A stretch of DNA of 64,000 nucleotides from Nocardia sp. CNY236 (GCF_000482385.1 NZ_AXVD01000007.1:62001-126000); one strand, 5' to 3'. Numbered from the stretch's first letter, positions 9,076-19,714 are shown. The notes: generated by a model from the letters alone, not told the origin. Numbers and translations are program-made.

Positions 9076-9405
9076 TCAGGAGGACTGTGTCCAGTGATAG
9101 AACCGTGTCGCCATCGCATCGGACGGTGAGCGCCAAGTGTCTGGATCATAGGCGCTGATGAACGGTTCGAGGTCGCTGCTGATCCGCACGAAGGACGGAT
9201 GCGACTTCATCTTCTCGATCGAGGAAGCACGGTCGGCCGACTCGAATTCTTGAAGGTGAAAATAGAGTCCACGATAGTGGAAGAGTTGACGAGTAACGGT
9301 GCCCATGAGTCCGGGCATCTCACTCTTGTCGAACTCCTCGAAGATCTTTGCTACAGACGTCGACGACGCCGGATTCATACGCGCGACGATAAGTGTGGAG
9401 TGCAT
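9076..9405 (-). CDS. TcmI/JadI-family polyketide cyclase
   Basis: The 109-residue protein matches the small dimeric alpha-beta-barrel polyketide cyclase family (TcmI, JadI, UrdF) in size and in features such as the start MHSTLIVARM, the FEEFDKSEMPGLMG segment near residue 23, LFHYRGLYFHLQEF near 42 and the terminal FYHW. These enzymes close the last ring of the polyketide. A cyclase of this family placed immediately before the KS-alpha gene is the arrangement seen in angucycline clusters. It is the first recognised gene of the operon, so the promoter should lie just upstream (9406-9670). Confidence 0.92.
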   Translation of the reverse strand: MHSTLIVARMNPASSTSVAKIFEEFDKSEMPGLMGTVTRQLFHYRGLYFHLQEFESADRASSIEKMKSHPSFVRISSDLEPFISAYDPDTWRSPSDAMATRFYHWTQSS

Positions 9406-9993
9406 TGTAAATCCTTGAGAAACATGCCCTGCCGCACCCGAAATGCCGGCAGCCAGGCGCGCCGAACCATCGGGTGGGGAAGCATTCCAGGGGCGACGAA
9501 TTCATCGACAGAACATCCACTGCCGGGGATCTGCAACCTCAGTGTTTGCTGTCCCTCGAACACAAAAATGGGGATGTTATGAAATATCTTCTTCGGCTCT
9601 GCTCCATCCGTCAATAAGACGACATCAAATCTTCCGCTATCTTTTCACTACGCGAACCTTAGGGCAGTGTTAAGTCGCCTGCTCACAGCCACTGGCCTGG
9701 TGTTGTGCGCCGCTCACGGTCCGGAGCAGCCTGCTCGGCATGGTCTAGCTCGACGGCGGGGCCGGCGGTTTGGACTGGTTGGCGGGCCTGCCGCCTGCCG
9801 GCTCCGGACGGGTCCATTCGGTGAGCAGTCACAACACGCCCGACTCGACACCGTGGTGTATCTGCTTGTCGAGCAACGACTTCCATCGGCACGGGCAACG
9901 GGCGGCCGGTCGCCGACCTCGTGTATTGCAGCTAGAGTGCAATCGCTGTCGGCGAAAGCCACTCCGAGGATCTGTGTAACGAAGGACCAATTG
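9406..9993. promoter_or_regulatory. 588-base gap: presumed promoter region of the PKS operon and of the secreted hydrolase
   Basis: The stretch between the divergent polyketide operon and the hydrolase gene is clearly less GC-rich between about 9560 and 9670 (runs such as aaaaatgggg, tgaaatatct and atctttt), unlike its surroundings, which fits a promoter. I see no clear SARP repeats or other operator. A 79-codon minus-strand frame (9614-9375) overlaps the cyclase start and might be a leader peptide, but its codon use is unconvincing and I do not recognise it. Confidence 0.45.
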
Positions 9994-11136
9994 ATGCGGC
10001 CAGCCTTCTCGTCCACTGTTCTTTCCGCTCGGCGCCGAGCTTTCACGCGTGGAGTGGGAGCCACTGCCCGGCTCACGGTCACACTCGTGGTCTCCGGTGC
10101 ACTGGTCGGCACCACCGCGCTAGCGCACGCCGCCCCCGACAGTGGATCCGCCGGGGGGCCGGTGAACGCGGTCGCTCCACCGCAACAACCGACGTCTGGT
10201 CCGGGTGGCAGTGACTACGCCTACACGGACATGCGAGTCAGCTCCGGCGGCGAGGGCGACAACGCGTGGTTTGCGTTCGAGCCTGTCGGGGGTCCGCCTT
10301 TGGCGAGTGCCCCACTAGCGGTGATCACGCATGGCTTCGGTGAGTACTCCGGCTACGAAAAGCTGCACGGGCTCATCCGTCACACGGTTCGCAAGGGCAG
10401 CGTCGTCATCTACCCGCGCTGGCAAGCCAGCCCGCGCACCCCATGTCCGAAAGGGCCGGGCGACATCGAGCCCTGCGTGCAGTCGGCGGTGGAGGGCATT
10501 CGCGGTGGGCTGAGCTTCCTGCAGTCCGACTCCGCGCGGGTACAGCCACAGCTCGACCGCACCAGCTACTTCGGCTTGTCGTTCGGTGGCATATTGACCT
10601 CCAACTTCCTCAATCGCCACGAAGCCCTCGAATTGCCACGTCCTCGAGCGGTCTTTCTCGATGATCCCCACGACGGCGGGTTCGCCGGCAAGGGTGAGCC
10701 TGCACTCGACGACACTCTCGCCGGCATTCCCGCGGATACGCTGTTCCAGTGCCATATCGGCGATGAGGGGATCGTCGCGCTGGAGGGTAACCAGGACTCC
10801 AGTTGCAACGCGCTCTTCCCGAAACTCGGCCATATTCCGCCGGCCAACAAGAACATCGTGCTGACCTACACCGACAAGCACGGCACTCCCCCGCTGCTGT
10901 CCGCGCACGGTGTGTCCAACGGCTCGCCGAACCCCGACACTCGGGGCTCCATCGACGCCTACGACTACTTCTTCATCTGGAAGGTCTGGGATGCCCTGCG
11001 TAGCGCAGCCGACAGCGGCGCCGACCGCGAATACGCTCTCGGCGACACGCCCGAACACCGGTACATGGGCACGTGGAGCGACGGTACCCCGGTCACCCCG
11101 CTCAAAATCCAGGATCACGCACCCATCCGTCCCTGA
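9994..11136 (+). CDS. Secreted alpha/beta hydrolase (lipase/esterase-like)
   Basis: The 380-residue product starts at the ATG at 9994 behind GAAGGA. Residues 1-47 form a long signal peptide: basic residues, then a hydrophobic core (LTVTLVVSGALVGTTAL) and a likely cut after AHA. The mature part has the strand VITHGFGEYSG near 111, a nucleophile elbow GLSFG with Ser196, an Asp-containing FLDDPHD near 222 and a late His region. Cysteines at about 151 and 161 could form a disulfide. This pattern marks a secreted serine hydrolase of unknown substrate; chlorophyllase/lipase-like enzymes are the nearest I recognise. It is transcribed away from the PKS operon. Confidence 0.75.
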   Translation: MRPAFSSTVLSARRRAFTRGVGATARLTVTLVVSGALVGTTALAHAAPDSGSAGGPVNAVAPPQQPTSGPGGSDYAYTDMRVSSGGEGDNAWFAFEPVGGPPLASAPLAVITHGFGEYSGYEKLHGLIRHTVRKGSVVIYPRWQASPRTPCPKGPGDIEPCVQSAVEGIRGGLSFLQSDSARVQPQLDRTSYFGLSFGGILTSNFLNRHEALELPRPRAVFLDDPHDGGFAGKGEPALDDTLAGIPADTLFQCHIGDEGIVALEGNQDSSCNALFPKLGHIPPANKNIVLTYTDKHGTPPLLSAHGVSNGSPNPDTRGSIDAYDYFFIWKVWDALRSAADSGADREYALGDTPEHRYMGTWSDGTPVTPLKIQDHAPIRP

Positions 11137-11374
11137 GCAACGCCCGGCGACAGCGCCTCATCCGCCGTGGCGGTCTCCGCTGAACGAGGCATTGTGACTC
11201 TCGGCGTCCCTCCGTGGCGGCGCCGGTGGTTCATTTCCCCTTCGGCGACAGATTGCCGATCCAGTAGCCGGTACCGCTACGACGTCTATTCTGAAGATGG
11301 ATTCGCGCGGCGGCTGGAGGGCACCTCGCAATGTCCGTCGCGTTCGGCTACGCACTGAACAGGAGTGATGTGGC

Positions 11375-12292
11375 ATGAGCGACTTCGACCTCGCCTACCC
11401 CCGCGATATGGTCGGTTACGGGCCGAATCCACCGCACCCACACTGGCCCGATGATGCGAACCTCGCGGTGCAGTTCGTCCTCAATTACGAAGAGGGCGCC
11501 GAGAACTGTGTCCTCGACGGTGACCCGGCAGCCGAGAGCTTGCTGTCGGATGTCGTCCCGATGGACGTGTATCCGAACCGAAACCTACCGATCGAAACGA
11601 TGTACGAATACGGGTCGCGGGCAGGGCTGTGGCGAGTGCTACGAGCATTCGCCACCCGCGACATCCCCTTGACGATCTTCGCCGTTGCCCGGGCACTGGA
11701 ACGCAATCCCGCTGCGGTACACGAGCTCAAACGCATGAACTGTGAAGTCGCATGCCACTCGCTGCGGTGGATTTCTTATCAAACGGTCGATCCCCGAGTG
11801 GAGCGCCAGCACATCGACGAGGCTGTGCAGATCATCACCAGGTTGATCGGTGAGCCGCCGCGAGGGTGGTTCACCGGGCGCGTTTCTCCGCAAACTCGGG
11901 AGCTGGTCGTCGAGCACGGCGGCTTCGCCTACGATGCCGACTCCTACGCCGATGATCTGCCGTACTGGGTGAAGGTGAATGGCCAGGACCACTTGGTGGT
12001 TCCCTACACTCTCGAGGCCAACGATATGAAGTTCACCTCCTACGCCGGCTTCGCCACGGGTGAGGAGTTCTTCTCCTACCTGAAAGATGCCTTCGACGTG
12101 CTCTATGCCGAGGGAGTGGCCGGCGCGCCGAAGATGCTCTCGGTGGGTCTGCACTGCCGCCTCTCCGGACGCCCCGCTCGCACGGCCGCGCTGCAACGTT
12201 TCCTCGACTACGTCCAGTCGCACGACAAGGTCTGGATGGCCCAGCGAATCGACATCGCCAACCACTGGGCAAAAGTGCACCCACCGAACTGA
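11375..12292 (+). CDS. puuE: PuuE-type allantoinase (polysaccharide-deacetylase fold)
   Basis: The 305-residue protein matches the cofactor-independent allantoinase PuuE along its whole length. Recognisable blocks are YPRDMVGYGPNPPHPHWP at residues 8-25, LNYEEGAEN near 36, TMYEYGSRAGLWRVLR near 70, GWFTGRVSPQTRELVVEHGG near 165, LVVPYTLEANDMKF near 207 and LSVGLHCRLSGRPARTAALQRF near 255. The enzyme hydrolyses allantoin to allantoate in purine catabolism and belongs to the NodB/polysaccharide-deacetylase superfamily. No other ureide gene is adjacent, so it stands alone here. The start at 11375 lacks a strong Shine-Dalgarno sequence but is the homology start. Confidence 0.9.
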   Translation: MSDFDLAYPRDMVGYGPNPPHPHWPDDANLAVQFVLNYEEGAENCVLDGDPAAESLLSDVVPMDVYPNRNLPIETMYEYGSRAGLWRVLRAFATRDIPLTIFAVARALERNPAAVHELKRMNCEVACHSLRWISYQTVDPRVERQHIDEAVQIITRLIGEPPRGWFTGRVSPQTRELVVEHGGFAYDADSYADDLPYWVKVNGQDHLVVPYTLEANDMKFTSYAGFATGEEFFSYLKDAFDVLYAEGVAGAPKMLSVGLHCRLSGRPARTAALQRFLDYVQSHDKVWMAQRIDIANHWAKVHPPN

Positions 12293-12345
12293 GTTCTGCC
12301 GCATACTCGACTGTGCAGCTCTGGGGCTCCTGTGATGGAATCCGA

Positions 12346-13176
12346 TCACGGATACCTCCCCTGGTGGTCAGCAGGCGCCACCAGCGCCTGTAGCTGCGTG
12401 TAGGACAGCGTCGCACGTTTCATTGGCAGACCGTCACGGATGGCGGTCGCTGTGGCTGCGGCCGCCGCCAAAGCGTTGCGGTATAGCAGCGAGCCGAGAC
12501 TGATCCGGCGCACGCCCAATGCCGCCAGATCGGCAACGCTGGGGCCGGTCGGCTGGTACAGAAGGTTCAGCGGGACGGTGAGGGTGTCCATCACAGCAGC
12601 AATCCTGTCCGGATCCGTGAGCCCTGGCACGAATACTCCGTCTGCACCTGCTCGTTGGTACACCGCGAGGCGTCGTCCGGTCTCGTCGTGTTCCTCCTGC
12701 CCTCCGGACCAGTAGGTATCGGTGCGAGCGTTCACGAACAGTGCGGGAACGGCGGTCTTGACCGCGGCGATCTTCTCAGCGTGCAGTTCCATGGGAGCGA
12801 GGGTGTTGTCGGGCCGGCCGTCTTCCAGGTTGATTCCCGCTGCCCCCAGCTCGTGCAGGGTTCTGGCCAGCTCCGCCACATCGTTCGGGTCGTCGCTGAA
12901 ACCGCCTTCGACGTCGACGGTGAACAGAAGGGAGCCTTGTCCGAGCCGGTGGGCCAGGGCCACGGTCTCCTCGGCGGTCGCCGCCGCCCCATCCGGCAGT
13001 CCAGCAGCCGCGGCCACGCCCAGACTCGTGGTCGCGATCGCCTCGAAACCCTGGTCCACCAGAATGGCTGCGGAGGCGTAGTCCCAGGCATTGGGGAGTA
13101 ACAGTGGGGTGGTCTGGTCGTGTAAACGAGCGAAGGTGGTCTGCGGACGCTGGAGCAGACCGTGGGCGTTGGTCAT
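12346..13176 (-). CDS. Isocitrate lyase / PEP mutase family protein
   Basis: The 276-residue protein has the layout of the PEP mutase/isocitrate lyase superfamily: PNAWDYASAAIL near residue 28, the Mg-binding strand VDVEGGFSDD near 98, INLEDG near 125 and VNARTD near 148. Small members of this type in actinomycetes act as lyases on 2-oxo acids or related substrates, for example oxaloacetate decarboxylase or methylisocitrate lyase-like activities; the isocitrate lyase KKCGH loop is absent. It is divergent from an ArsR-family regulator 65 bases away, with a palindrome between them, so its expression is probably controlled by that regulator. Confidence 0.85.
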   Translation of the reverse strand: MTNAHGLLQRPQTTFARLHDQTTPLLLPNAWDYASAAILVDQGFEAIATTSLGVAAAAGLPDGAAATAEETVALAHRLGQGSLLFTVDVEGGFSDDPNDVAELARTLHELGAAGINLEDGRPDNTLAPMELHAEKIAAVKTAVPALFVNARTDTYWSGGQEEHDETGRRLAVYQRAGADGVFVPGLTDPDRIAAVMDTLTVPLNLLYQPTGPSVADLAALGVRRISLGSLLYRNALAAAAATATAIRDGLPMKRATLSYTQLQALVAPADHQGRYP

Positions 13177-13197
13177 GGCCTCGACGCTAGGGCCGTG

Positions 13198-13221
13198 ACA
13201 GTTCGGTGCTCCCCGAACTGT
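13198..13221. promoter_or_regulatory. Palindromic operator between PEP-mutase-like gene and arsR-type gene
   Basis: A perfect inverted repeat with 9-base arms (ACAGTTCGG ... CCGAACTGT) and a 6-base spacer lies between the two divergent genes. ArsR/SmtB-type dimers bind such sites near their own promoter, so autoregulation and control of the divergent gene are likely. It also argues against a translation start at the GTG at 13206, which lies inside the repeat. Confidence 0.7.
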
Positions 13222-13241
13222 TCGTGCGCCATCATGGCTTC

Positions 13242-13916
13242 ATGGCCCCCCTCGCCGAGATCGCCGGCCTGCTCGCCGACCACACACGTGCCGCCTTCTG
13301 CCACGCGCTGCTCGACGGTCGCGCCTGGACAGCGGGCGAACTCGCTCGGCACGCAGGGGTGCGACCCTCCACGGCCAGCCAGCAACTCTCCCGACTCATC
13401 GCCGGCGGACTGCTGACCGCGGAACGGCAAGGCCGCCATCGCTACATCCGGCTGGCAGGCCCGGAGCAAGCCGCCCTGATCGAAACCCTCGCTTCATATG
13501 CCGGCGAGACAACGCCCCCGCAGAATCTGCGCGAATCGGTTCGATTCGAGGCTGAAGCTCGGGCCCGCACCTGCTACGACCACCTGGCGGGTCAGCTGGG
13601 CGTGGCCTTGGCAGACGCAATGATCGCTCGAGGTCTGGTTGCCACCGACTCCGGGCTCGCGGTCACTCCCGAAGGCCGGGCATGGCTGACCGATGCCCTC
13701 GGCTACCAGCACCCTCGAAGCTCCCGGCGGCCCCTCGTCCGGTCGTGCCTGGACAGGACGGAGCGCCGGCCCCATCTCGCCGGCGCACTGGGCGCGACCC
13801 TGTGCGCCACAGCGCTGGAGCGACAATGGGTGCGGCGAGTCGGCTCTGGGCGGGCACTGCGGGTGACACCCCAAGGGGCGCAGGCGTTCTGGACGCTGCT
13901 GAGGGTCGAAGTGTAA
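13242..13916 (+). CDS. ArsR-family transcriptional regulator
   Basis: The 224-residue protein begins with a winged helix typical of ArsR regulators: LADHTRAAFCHALLDGRAWTAGELA, then a recognition helix in VRPSTASQQLSRLIAGGLL and a wing with RQGRHRYIRLA. The C-terminal 130 residues are longer than in metal sensors and carry no CxC metal site, so a small organic ligand is more likely. The ATG at 13242 is chosen because an earlier GTG would lie inside the operator. It should repress itself and the divergent PEP-mutase-like gene. Confidence 0.85.
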   Translation: MAPLAEIAGLLADHTRAAFCHALLDGRAWTAGELARHAGVRPSTASQQLSRLIAGGLLTAERQGRHRYIRLAGPEQAALIETLASYAGETTPPQNLRESVRFEAEARARTCYDHLAGQLGVALADAMIARGLVATDSGLAVTPEGRAWLTDALGYQHPRSSRRPLVRSCLDRTERRPHLAGALGATLCATALERQWVRRVGSGRALRVTPQGAQAFWTLLRVEV

Positions 13917-13989
13917 CCAAGGGTGTGGCGTCCGTCGAGCATGGCGGGCGACCAACTGGCCGTCGATCCCCTCCTACCCGACGAGCTCT

Positions 13990-14586
13990 TCAGCCGGATC
14001 GGACGACACCCTTGCGTGCGGCATTCCGGCTTGTGCGCTGGTTGGCATTGAAACGCGCCTTCTTCTGACGATTCCCGCACGTGTTCATGTCACACCATCT
14101 GCGGGTGCGACTTCGACTGGTATCGAAAAAGGCAGCCTGGCAGGTCGGCGAGGCGCACAGGGCCAATCTTCCGTCTCGTTCGCCCGCGAGGATGCCGATC
14201 GCGTCGGCGGCGATCACGCTCAGGGCATCTTCGACACAGGAAGCCGAGCCGAGTCGCCAGTGACGATTGCCCTCGGGCGTCAAGACAGCCACGGCCCGAC
14301 CCTGAATGCTGCAGTCATTGATGATCTGGATGGCAGACGCAGGCACGGTGTCGTCGATCGCGGTTGCCGTTGCGGCGGCGTGAATCGATTCCCTCAATTC
14401 CCAAGCGAGTTCGAGCTGGGTGGCGGTGCAGGACTCCACGGCCAGGTTGTTCACTGCCAGCCAGTCGACGAGTCGCTGCGGGGTGGGAATGCGCTCTACA
14501 GCATTGCCACGCCGCTCCGTCAGAGTGGCCGTGAAACTGGTCGCTAGCACGTTGCCGAGACGAAAGTCAGGGAACCGACCGCGCAT
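13990..14586 (-). CDS. CGNR zinc-finger regulator (ABATE domain)
   Basis: The 198-residue protein has the two-part structure of actinobacterial ABATE/CGNR regulators. An N-terminal alpha-helical ligand domain starts with RIPTPQRLVDWLAVN, and a C-terminal zinc finger has Cys pairs in LCASPTCQAAFFD and RRWCDMNTCGNRQKKARF; CGNR itself is present. Such proteins are putative stress- or ligand-responsive transcription factors. It is divergent from the epoxide hydrolase gene, with repeated sequence motifs in between, so it may control that gene and itself. Confidence 0.88.
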   Translation of the reverse strand: MRGRFPDFRLGNVLATSFTATLTERRGNAVERIPTPQRLVDWLAVNNLAVESCTATQLELAWELRESIHAAATATAIDDTVPASAIQIINDCSIQGRAVAVLTPEGNRHWRLGSASCVEDALSVIAADAIGILAGERDGRLALCASPTCQAAFFDTSRSRTRRWCDMNTCGNRQKKARFNANQRTSRNAARKGVVRSG

Positions 14587-14587
14587 G

Positions 14588-14647
14588 GAACCACCGTAGC
14601 AGGTTGCATGCTGACATAGGACATGTTAGAACCACCATAGGCGGTTC
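14588..14647. promoter_or_regulatory. Candidate operator repeats between CGNR regulator and epoxide hydrolase
   Basis: The 12-base motif GAACCACC(G/A)TAG occurs at 14588-14599 and again at 14629-14640, 41 bases apart, and the second copy is followed by GGTTC, its inverted half, at 14643-14647. The first copy abuts the start codon of the CGNR gene. This is a plausible regulator-binding array, but the repeats are short and could be chance. Confidence 0.4.
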
Positions 14648-14778
14648 ATTGAAGGTTCGAGCCGGTTTCACGATCCCCCAGGAGGTCTCATGCCCACACG
14701 TTGGTTCGTCTTTCCTTCTGGGGTCGGCATCGATCGAAGCGCTGTCGCTACGGCAGCTCACCTCGGTGACGACATCTC

Positions 14779-15993
14779 ATGAACTGTCCAACCGGCGCCG
14801 TGGAAGCATTCGAAGCCCACGCAACCGACGCCGACCTCGACGATCTGCGCGCGCGATTGGCCGCGGCGCGGCTACCGGAGCCCGAGACCGTCCATCGCGC
14901 CGCACCCGGCCGTCGCCGTTGGGAACAGGGCGTCCCTCTCACCGACCTCGTCGATGTCGTGAACTACTGGCGCACCGGGTACAACTGGCGGTCGTTCGAA
15001 GAGCGCCTCAACCGCATCGGCCAGTTCCGCACGACCATCGATGATCTGAGAATCCACTTCTTACACCGACGATCCACACGCGCAGATGCCACTCCTGTGA
15101 TCGTGACACACGGGTGGCCAGGCAGTATCGCGGAGTTCACCGATGTAATAGACGAGTTGGCAGATCCGAGAGATGCCCACGCGCCCGCGTTCCACGTCGT
15201 GGTTCCATCGTTGCCAGGCTTTGGTTACAGCGACAAGCCGGCCACCACCGGGTGGGGAACCGAAAAGATCGCGGCCGCATGGGTGGAACTCATGGGCAGG
15301 CTCGGCTATAGCACCTTCGCAGCTCACGGCGGCGACTGGGGAGGCAATATCACCACGGTCCTCGGCGGCAGATTCCCGGCGCACGTTCTGGGCATCCACA
15401 CAACGTTCGCAGAGGGACCGCCCGGGGTGACCACGGAAGGGCTGACGGCGGTAGAACGCAAGTGGACCGAGGAAACCCGCGATTTCTGGCGCCACCGCGC
15501 GGCGTATGCGAAGCAGCAGGCCACCCGACCGCAGACCATCGGCTACTCGCTGGTCGACTCACCAGTCGGGCTTCTCGCCTGGATTCTCGACAAGTTCGCC
15601 GAGTGGACAGATACCGAAGACAGCCCGTTCGAGACAATTTCCAAAGACAGCATTCTCGATGATGTCACCCTGTATTGGCTGACCCGGACCGGCGCATCGT
15701 CGGCCCGCATCTACTACGAAAGCCACAACCGTCTGGACCCCGACCTTCGGGTCGACGTCCCGTCGGCGATCACCATGTATCCCCGCGACATCGAGAAGTG
15801 TCCGCGCTCCTGGGCACAACAGCGGTACCGACAGCTCGTCCGATGGCGGTCGCCCGGATTCGGGGGACATTTCCCTTCGCTTGAAGTTCCCGAGTATTTC
15901 GTCAAGGACCTGCAGGAAGGCTTGGCGGCAGTGCTGGCCGCTGATCGGCGGACGCGGATGGACGCCGGGACTCGGAATTGTTCCGGCGCATAG
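14779..15993 (+). CDS. Epoxide hydrolase (EHN-type, alpha/beta fold)
   Basis: The 404-residue enzyme has the N-terminal epoxide-hydrolase domain (residues 7-110, with LRARLAAARLPEPE) followed by an alpha/beta-hydrolase core. The oxyanion motif HGWPGS is at 111-116, the nucleophile Asp186 sits in GGDWGG, and the catalytic His lies in GFGGHFPSLE near the C-terminus. It opens epoxides to diols. No strong Shine-Dalgarno sequence precedes the ATG at 14779. The divergent CGNR gene is the obvious regulator candidate. Natural substrates are unknown; detoxification of xenobiotic or lipid epoxides is typical. Confidence 0.92.
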   Translation: MNCPTGAVEAFEAHATDADLDDLRARLAAARLPEPETVHRAAPGRRRWEQGVPLTDLVDVVNYWRTGYNWRSFEERLNRIGQFRTTIDDLRIHFLHRRSTRADATPVIVTHGWPGSIAEFTDVIDELADPRDAHAPAFHVVVPSLPGFGYSDKPATTGWGTEKIAAAWVELMGRLGYSTFAAHGGDWGGNITTVLGGRFPAHVLGIHTTFAEGPPGVTTEGLTAVERKWTEETRDFWRHRAAYAKQQATRPQTIGYSLVDSPVGLLAWILDKFAEWTDTEDSPFETISKDSILDDVTLYWLTRTGASSARIYYESHNRLDPDLRVDVPSAITMYPRDIEKCPRSWAQQRYRQLVRWRSPGFGGHFPSLEVPEYFVKDLQEGLAAVLAADRRTRMDAGTRNCSGA

Positions 15994-16086
15994 GTCGGCA
16001 TCCCGCCCGCCGCTCGATGCGTGAATCGGATGTAGGGCGACCAGCCTGACGGGCAACGGGCCAGCCTGGGACACCGACTCGATGAG

Positions 16087-16118
16087 TTCGGTGGTGGTTG
16101 GCTTCGGTGGTGGTTGGC
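16087..16118 (+). repeat. Tandem 16-base duplication in the 284-base gap after the epoxide hydrolase
   Basis: The unit ttcggtggtggttggc occurs twice in direct succession (16087-16102 and 16103-16118). The surrounding gap (15994-16277) holds no other structure that I recognise. Confidence 0.6.
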
Positions 16119-16277
16119 TCAGCCACGGCAGCCTCCTCCGGGATAGGCGGCAGCAATATCGCGACTGCCGCCAACGGTAACGCCGGGTCGAACGGTCCAT
16201 CTGGCCTGCCTCCACCCTGCAGATGCATCTGCATATCACGTCATACTGCGGATGAAAGAGGCTATTAGGCTGCGTGC

Positions 16278-17456
16278 ATGCCAGAAGTGTCTCTCTCTGC
16301 CGACGAGGCGCGCCGAATCTTTCTGCGCGCCCAAGGCCTGCTCGGATCTCCGTACGGCAGGCGCGGCACTCCTCGTGCCGTGCTGCAGCAGCTGGGCGCC
16401 GTGCAGCTCGACACCATCTCCGTGCTGGCCCGCTCCCACGAGCTGGTGCCCTACGCTCGGCTCGGCGCTGTCGGCCGCAACGTGGTGGAGGCGGCGTACT
16501 GGCAGCACACCCGCGCGTTCGAATACTGGTCGCACGCCGCGTGTGTGCTCCCCATCGACGCCTGGCCGTTGTACGCCTTCCGGCGCCGCGCATTCATCGA
16601 GCGCGGCCACCGTTGGCACAGGTTGGCCGACCGCGAACGTTCCTGCGCCGAAGTGCTGGCCCGGCTACACGGCGAGGGCCCGATGACGGCCACCGAACTG
16701 GGCGGCGCGAAGAACGGCGGCCCCTGGTGGGACTGGTCGGAATCGAAGGTCGCCATCGAGTGGCTGTTGGACACCGGTGTGGTCGTCTGTACCGAACGTC
16801 GGGGCTGGAAGCGGGTGTACGACATAGCCGAACGGGCGGTGCCTGCTGAGTTGCTGGCGCAAGACATGGACGACGCAACCTGCCTGCGCGAGCTCACCGC
16901 ACGAGCGGGCGCGGCGCTGGGGGTGGCCACGGTGAAGGATCTCGCGGACTATCATCGGCTGACGGTGGAACAAGTCCGCTCGGCGCTGCCCGGCAGCGGT
17001 CTGGTCGAGGTGTCGGTAGCCGGCTGGGGTAGGGACGGACGGACGGCTGTAGCCTGGGCCGATACCGCCGCCTTGGAACACCAGCCGCGCGGTCGCCACC
17101 GCACCACGCTGCTCTCGCCCTTCGACTCGTTGGTGTGGGACCGGGCCCGCACCGAACGAGTCTTCGACTTCACCCACCGCCTCGAGGCATATGTCCCCAA
17201 AGGCAAACGGGTGCACGGCTATTTCGCCATGCCGCTGCTGTCGGGCGGGCGTCTGGTGGGCAGAGTGGATCCGGCGCGTGAGGGCCGGACCCTGGTGGCG
17301 CGTCAGATCTCGCTGAACGGTTCCAAACACGTACCCGCTGCGGCGAAAGCGCTTCGGGAGGCCGCCGAATGGGTCGGCTGTACCGACGCGCGCGCCGACC
17401 GGGTGCTGCCCGAGACGCTCACCACGCCACTTGCTGCCGCGCTCACCTCGGCCTGA
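16278..17456 (+). CDS. YcaQ/AlkX-family DNA glycosylase (winged-helix)
   Basis: The 392-residue protein matches the HTH_42 family of bacterial glycosylases that unhook DNA interstrand crosslinks and remove bulky alkyl lesions. The catalytic Q-x-D motif is visible as VQLDTISVLARSHELV at about residues 38-53, followed by AYWQHTRAFEYWSHAACVLP near 75. The later part shows LLSPFDSLVWDRARTERVF near 275 and HGYFAMPLLSGGRLVGRVD near 315, both conserved blocks. Related enzymes in producer strains (AZL) confer self-resistance to DNA-crosslinking products. Here it stands alone, so general alkylation repair is the likely role. Confidence 0.88.
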   Translation: MPEVSLSADEARRIFLRAQGLLGSPYGRRGTPRAVLQQLGAVQLDTISVLARSHELVPYARLGAVGRNVVEAAYWQHTRAFEYWSHAACVLPIDAWPLYAFRRRAFIERGHRWHRLADRERSCAEVLARLHGEGPMTATELGGAKNGGPWWDWSESKVAIEWLLDTGVVVCTERRGWKRVYDIAERAVPAELLAQDMDDATCLRELTARAGAALGVATVKDLADYHRLTVEQVRSALPGSGLVEVSVAGWGRDGRTAVAWADTAALEHQPRGRHRTTLLSPFDSLVWDRARTERVFDFTHRLEAYVPKGKRVHGYFAMPLLSGGRLVGRVDPAREGRTLVARQISLNGSKHVPAAAKALREAAEWVGCTDARADRVLPETLTTPLAAALTSA

Positions 17457-17651
17457 TCAGCTCGGCCCTCACCGCTGGTCACGGCCCGGCGACCTGTGCG
17501 CGGAAGAATTCTGCTTGCGGTCGGCCACTCGGTGGGCCAACGACTGCAGCTCGTAGCGAAGCTCGGCGTCGCCGCGGAACAACACGTCGACCCTGCGGCG
17601 TCGATGTCGACGTGCGACCTGGTCAGACCATCGAACAGAGATCGTGTGGAG

Positions 17652-19340
<1,689 letters not shown>

Positions 19341-19714
19341 TCAGGCGGCAGGGCGAGCGGTTTTCGGTGCTGGGGCGGGACAGCGGTTTCTGGCAGAGGT
19401 GCCGAAACCTTGGCGAACACGTAGGGGGTGAAATGTCTAGGGGCGGCCCTTTCTCCCCCCACGGCCGGCGCAGGACGAGAGTGATATCGCGAGCCAGACG
19501 AAACTGGTCCTAAGGCCCGAGCAGCAGCAAAGTCCACACGTCGGCGCGGCCGGATTTCCACAGCTACGAGCAAATCCAACCGAGCGTCTATCGATCAACA
19601 CTTCGATCGCCCTGATCGGCCCAGGACGATTGATGGATTGGTCTGAGACGCAGTCGATTCTATGACCGGACCGTTGCCGGCACTCAGGACCCGTGTCCCG
19701 ATAGCCACGGCGGG

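Noticed and set aside
9375..9614. 79-codon frame before the TcmI-type cyclase
   Set aside because: It overlaps the cyclase start, has mixed codon use and no family resemblance, so I do not list it as a gene.
17457..17651. Possible small gene between the YcaQ-type gene and rox
   Set aside because: No frame with a ribosome-binding site or recognisable sequence was found.
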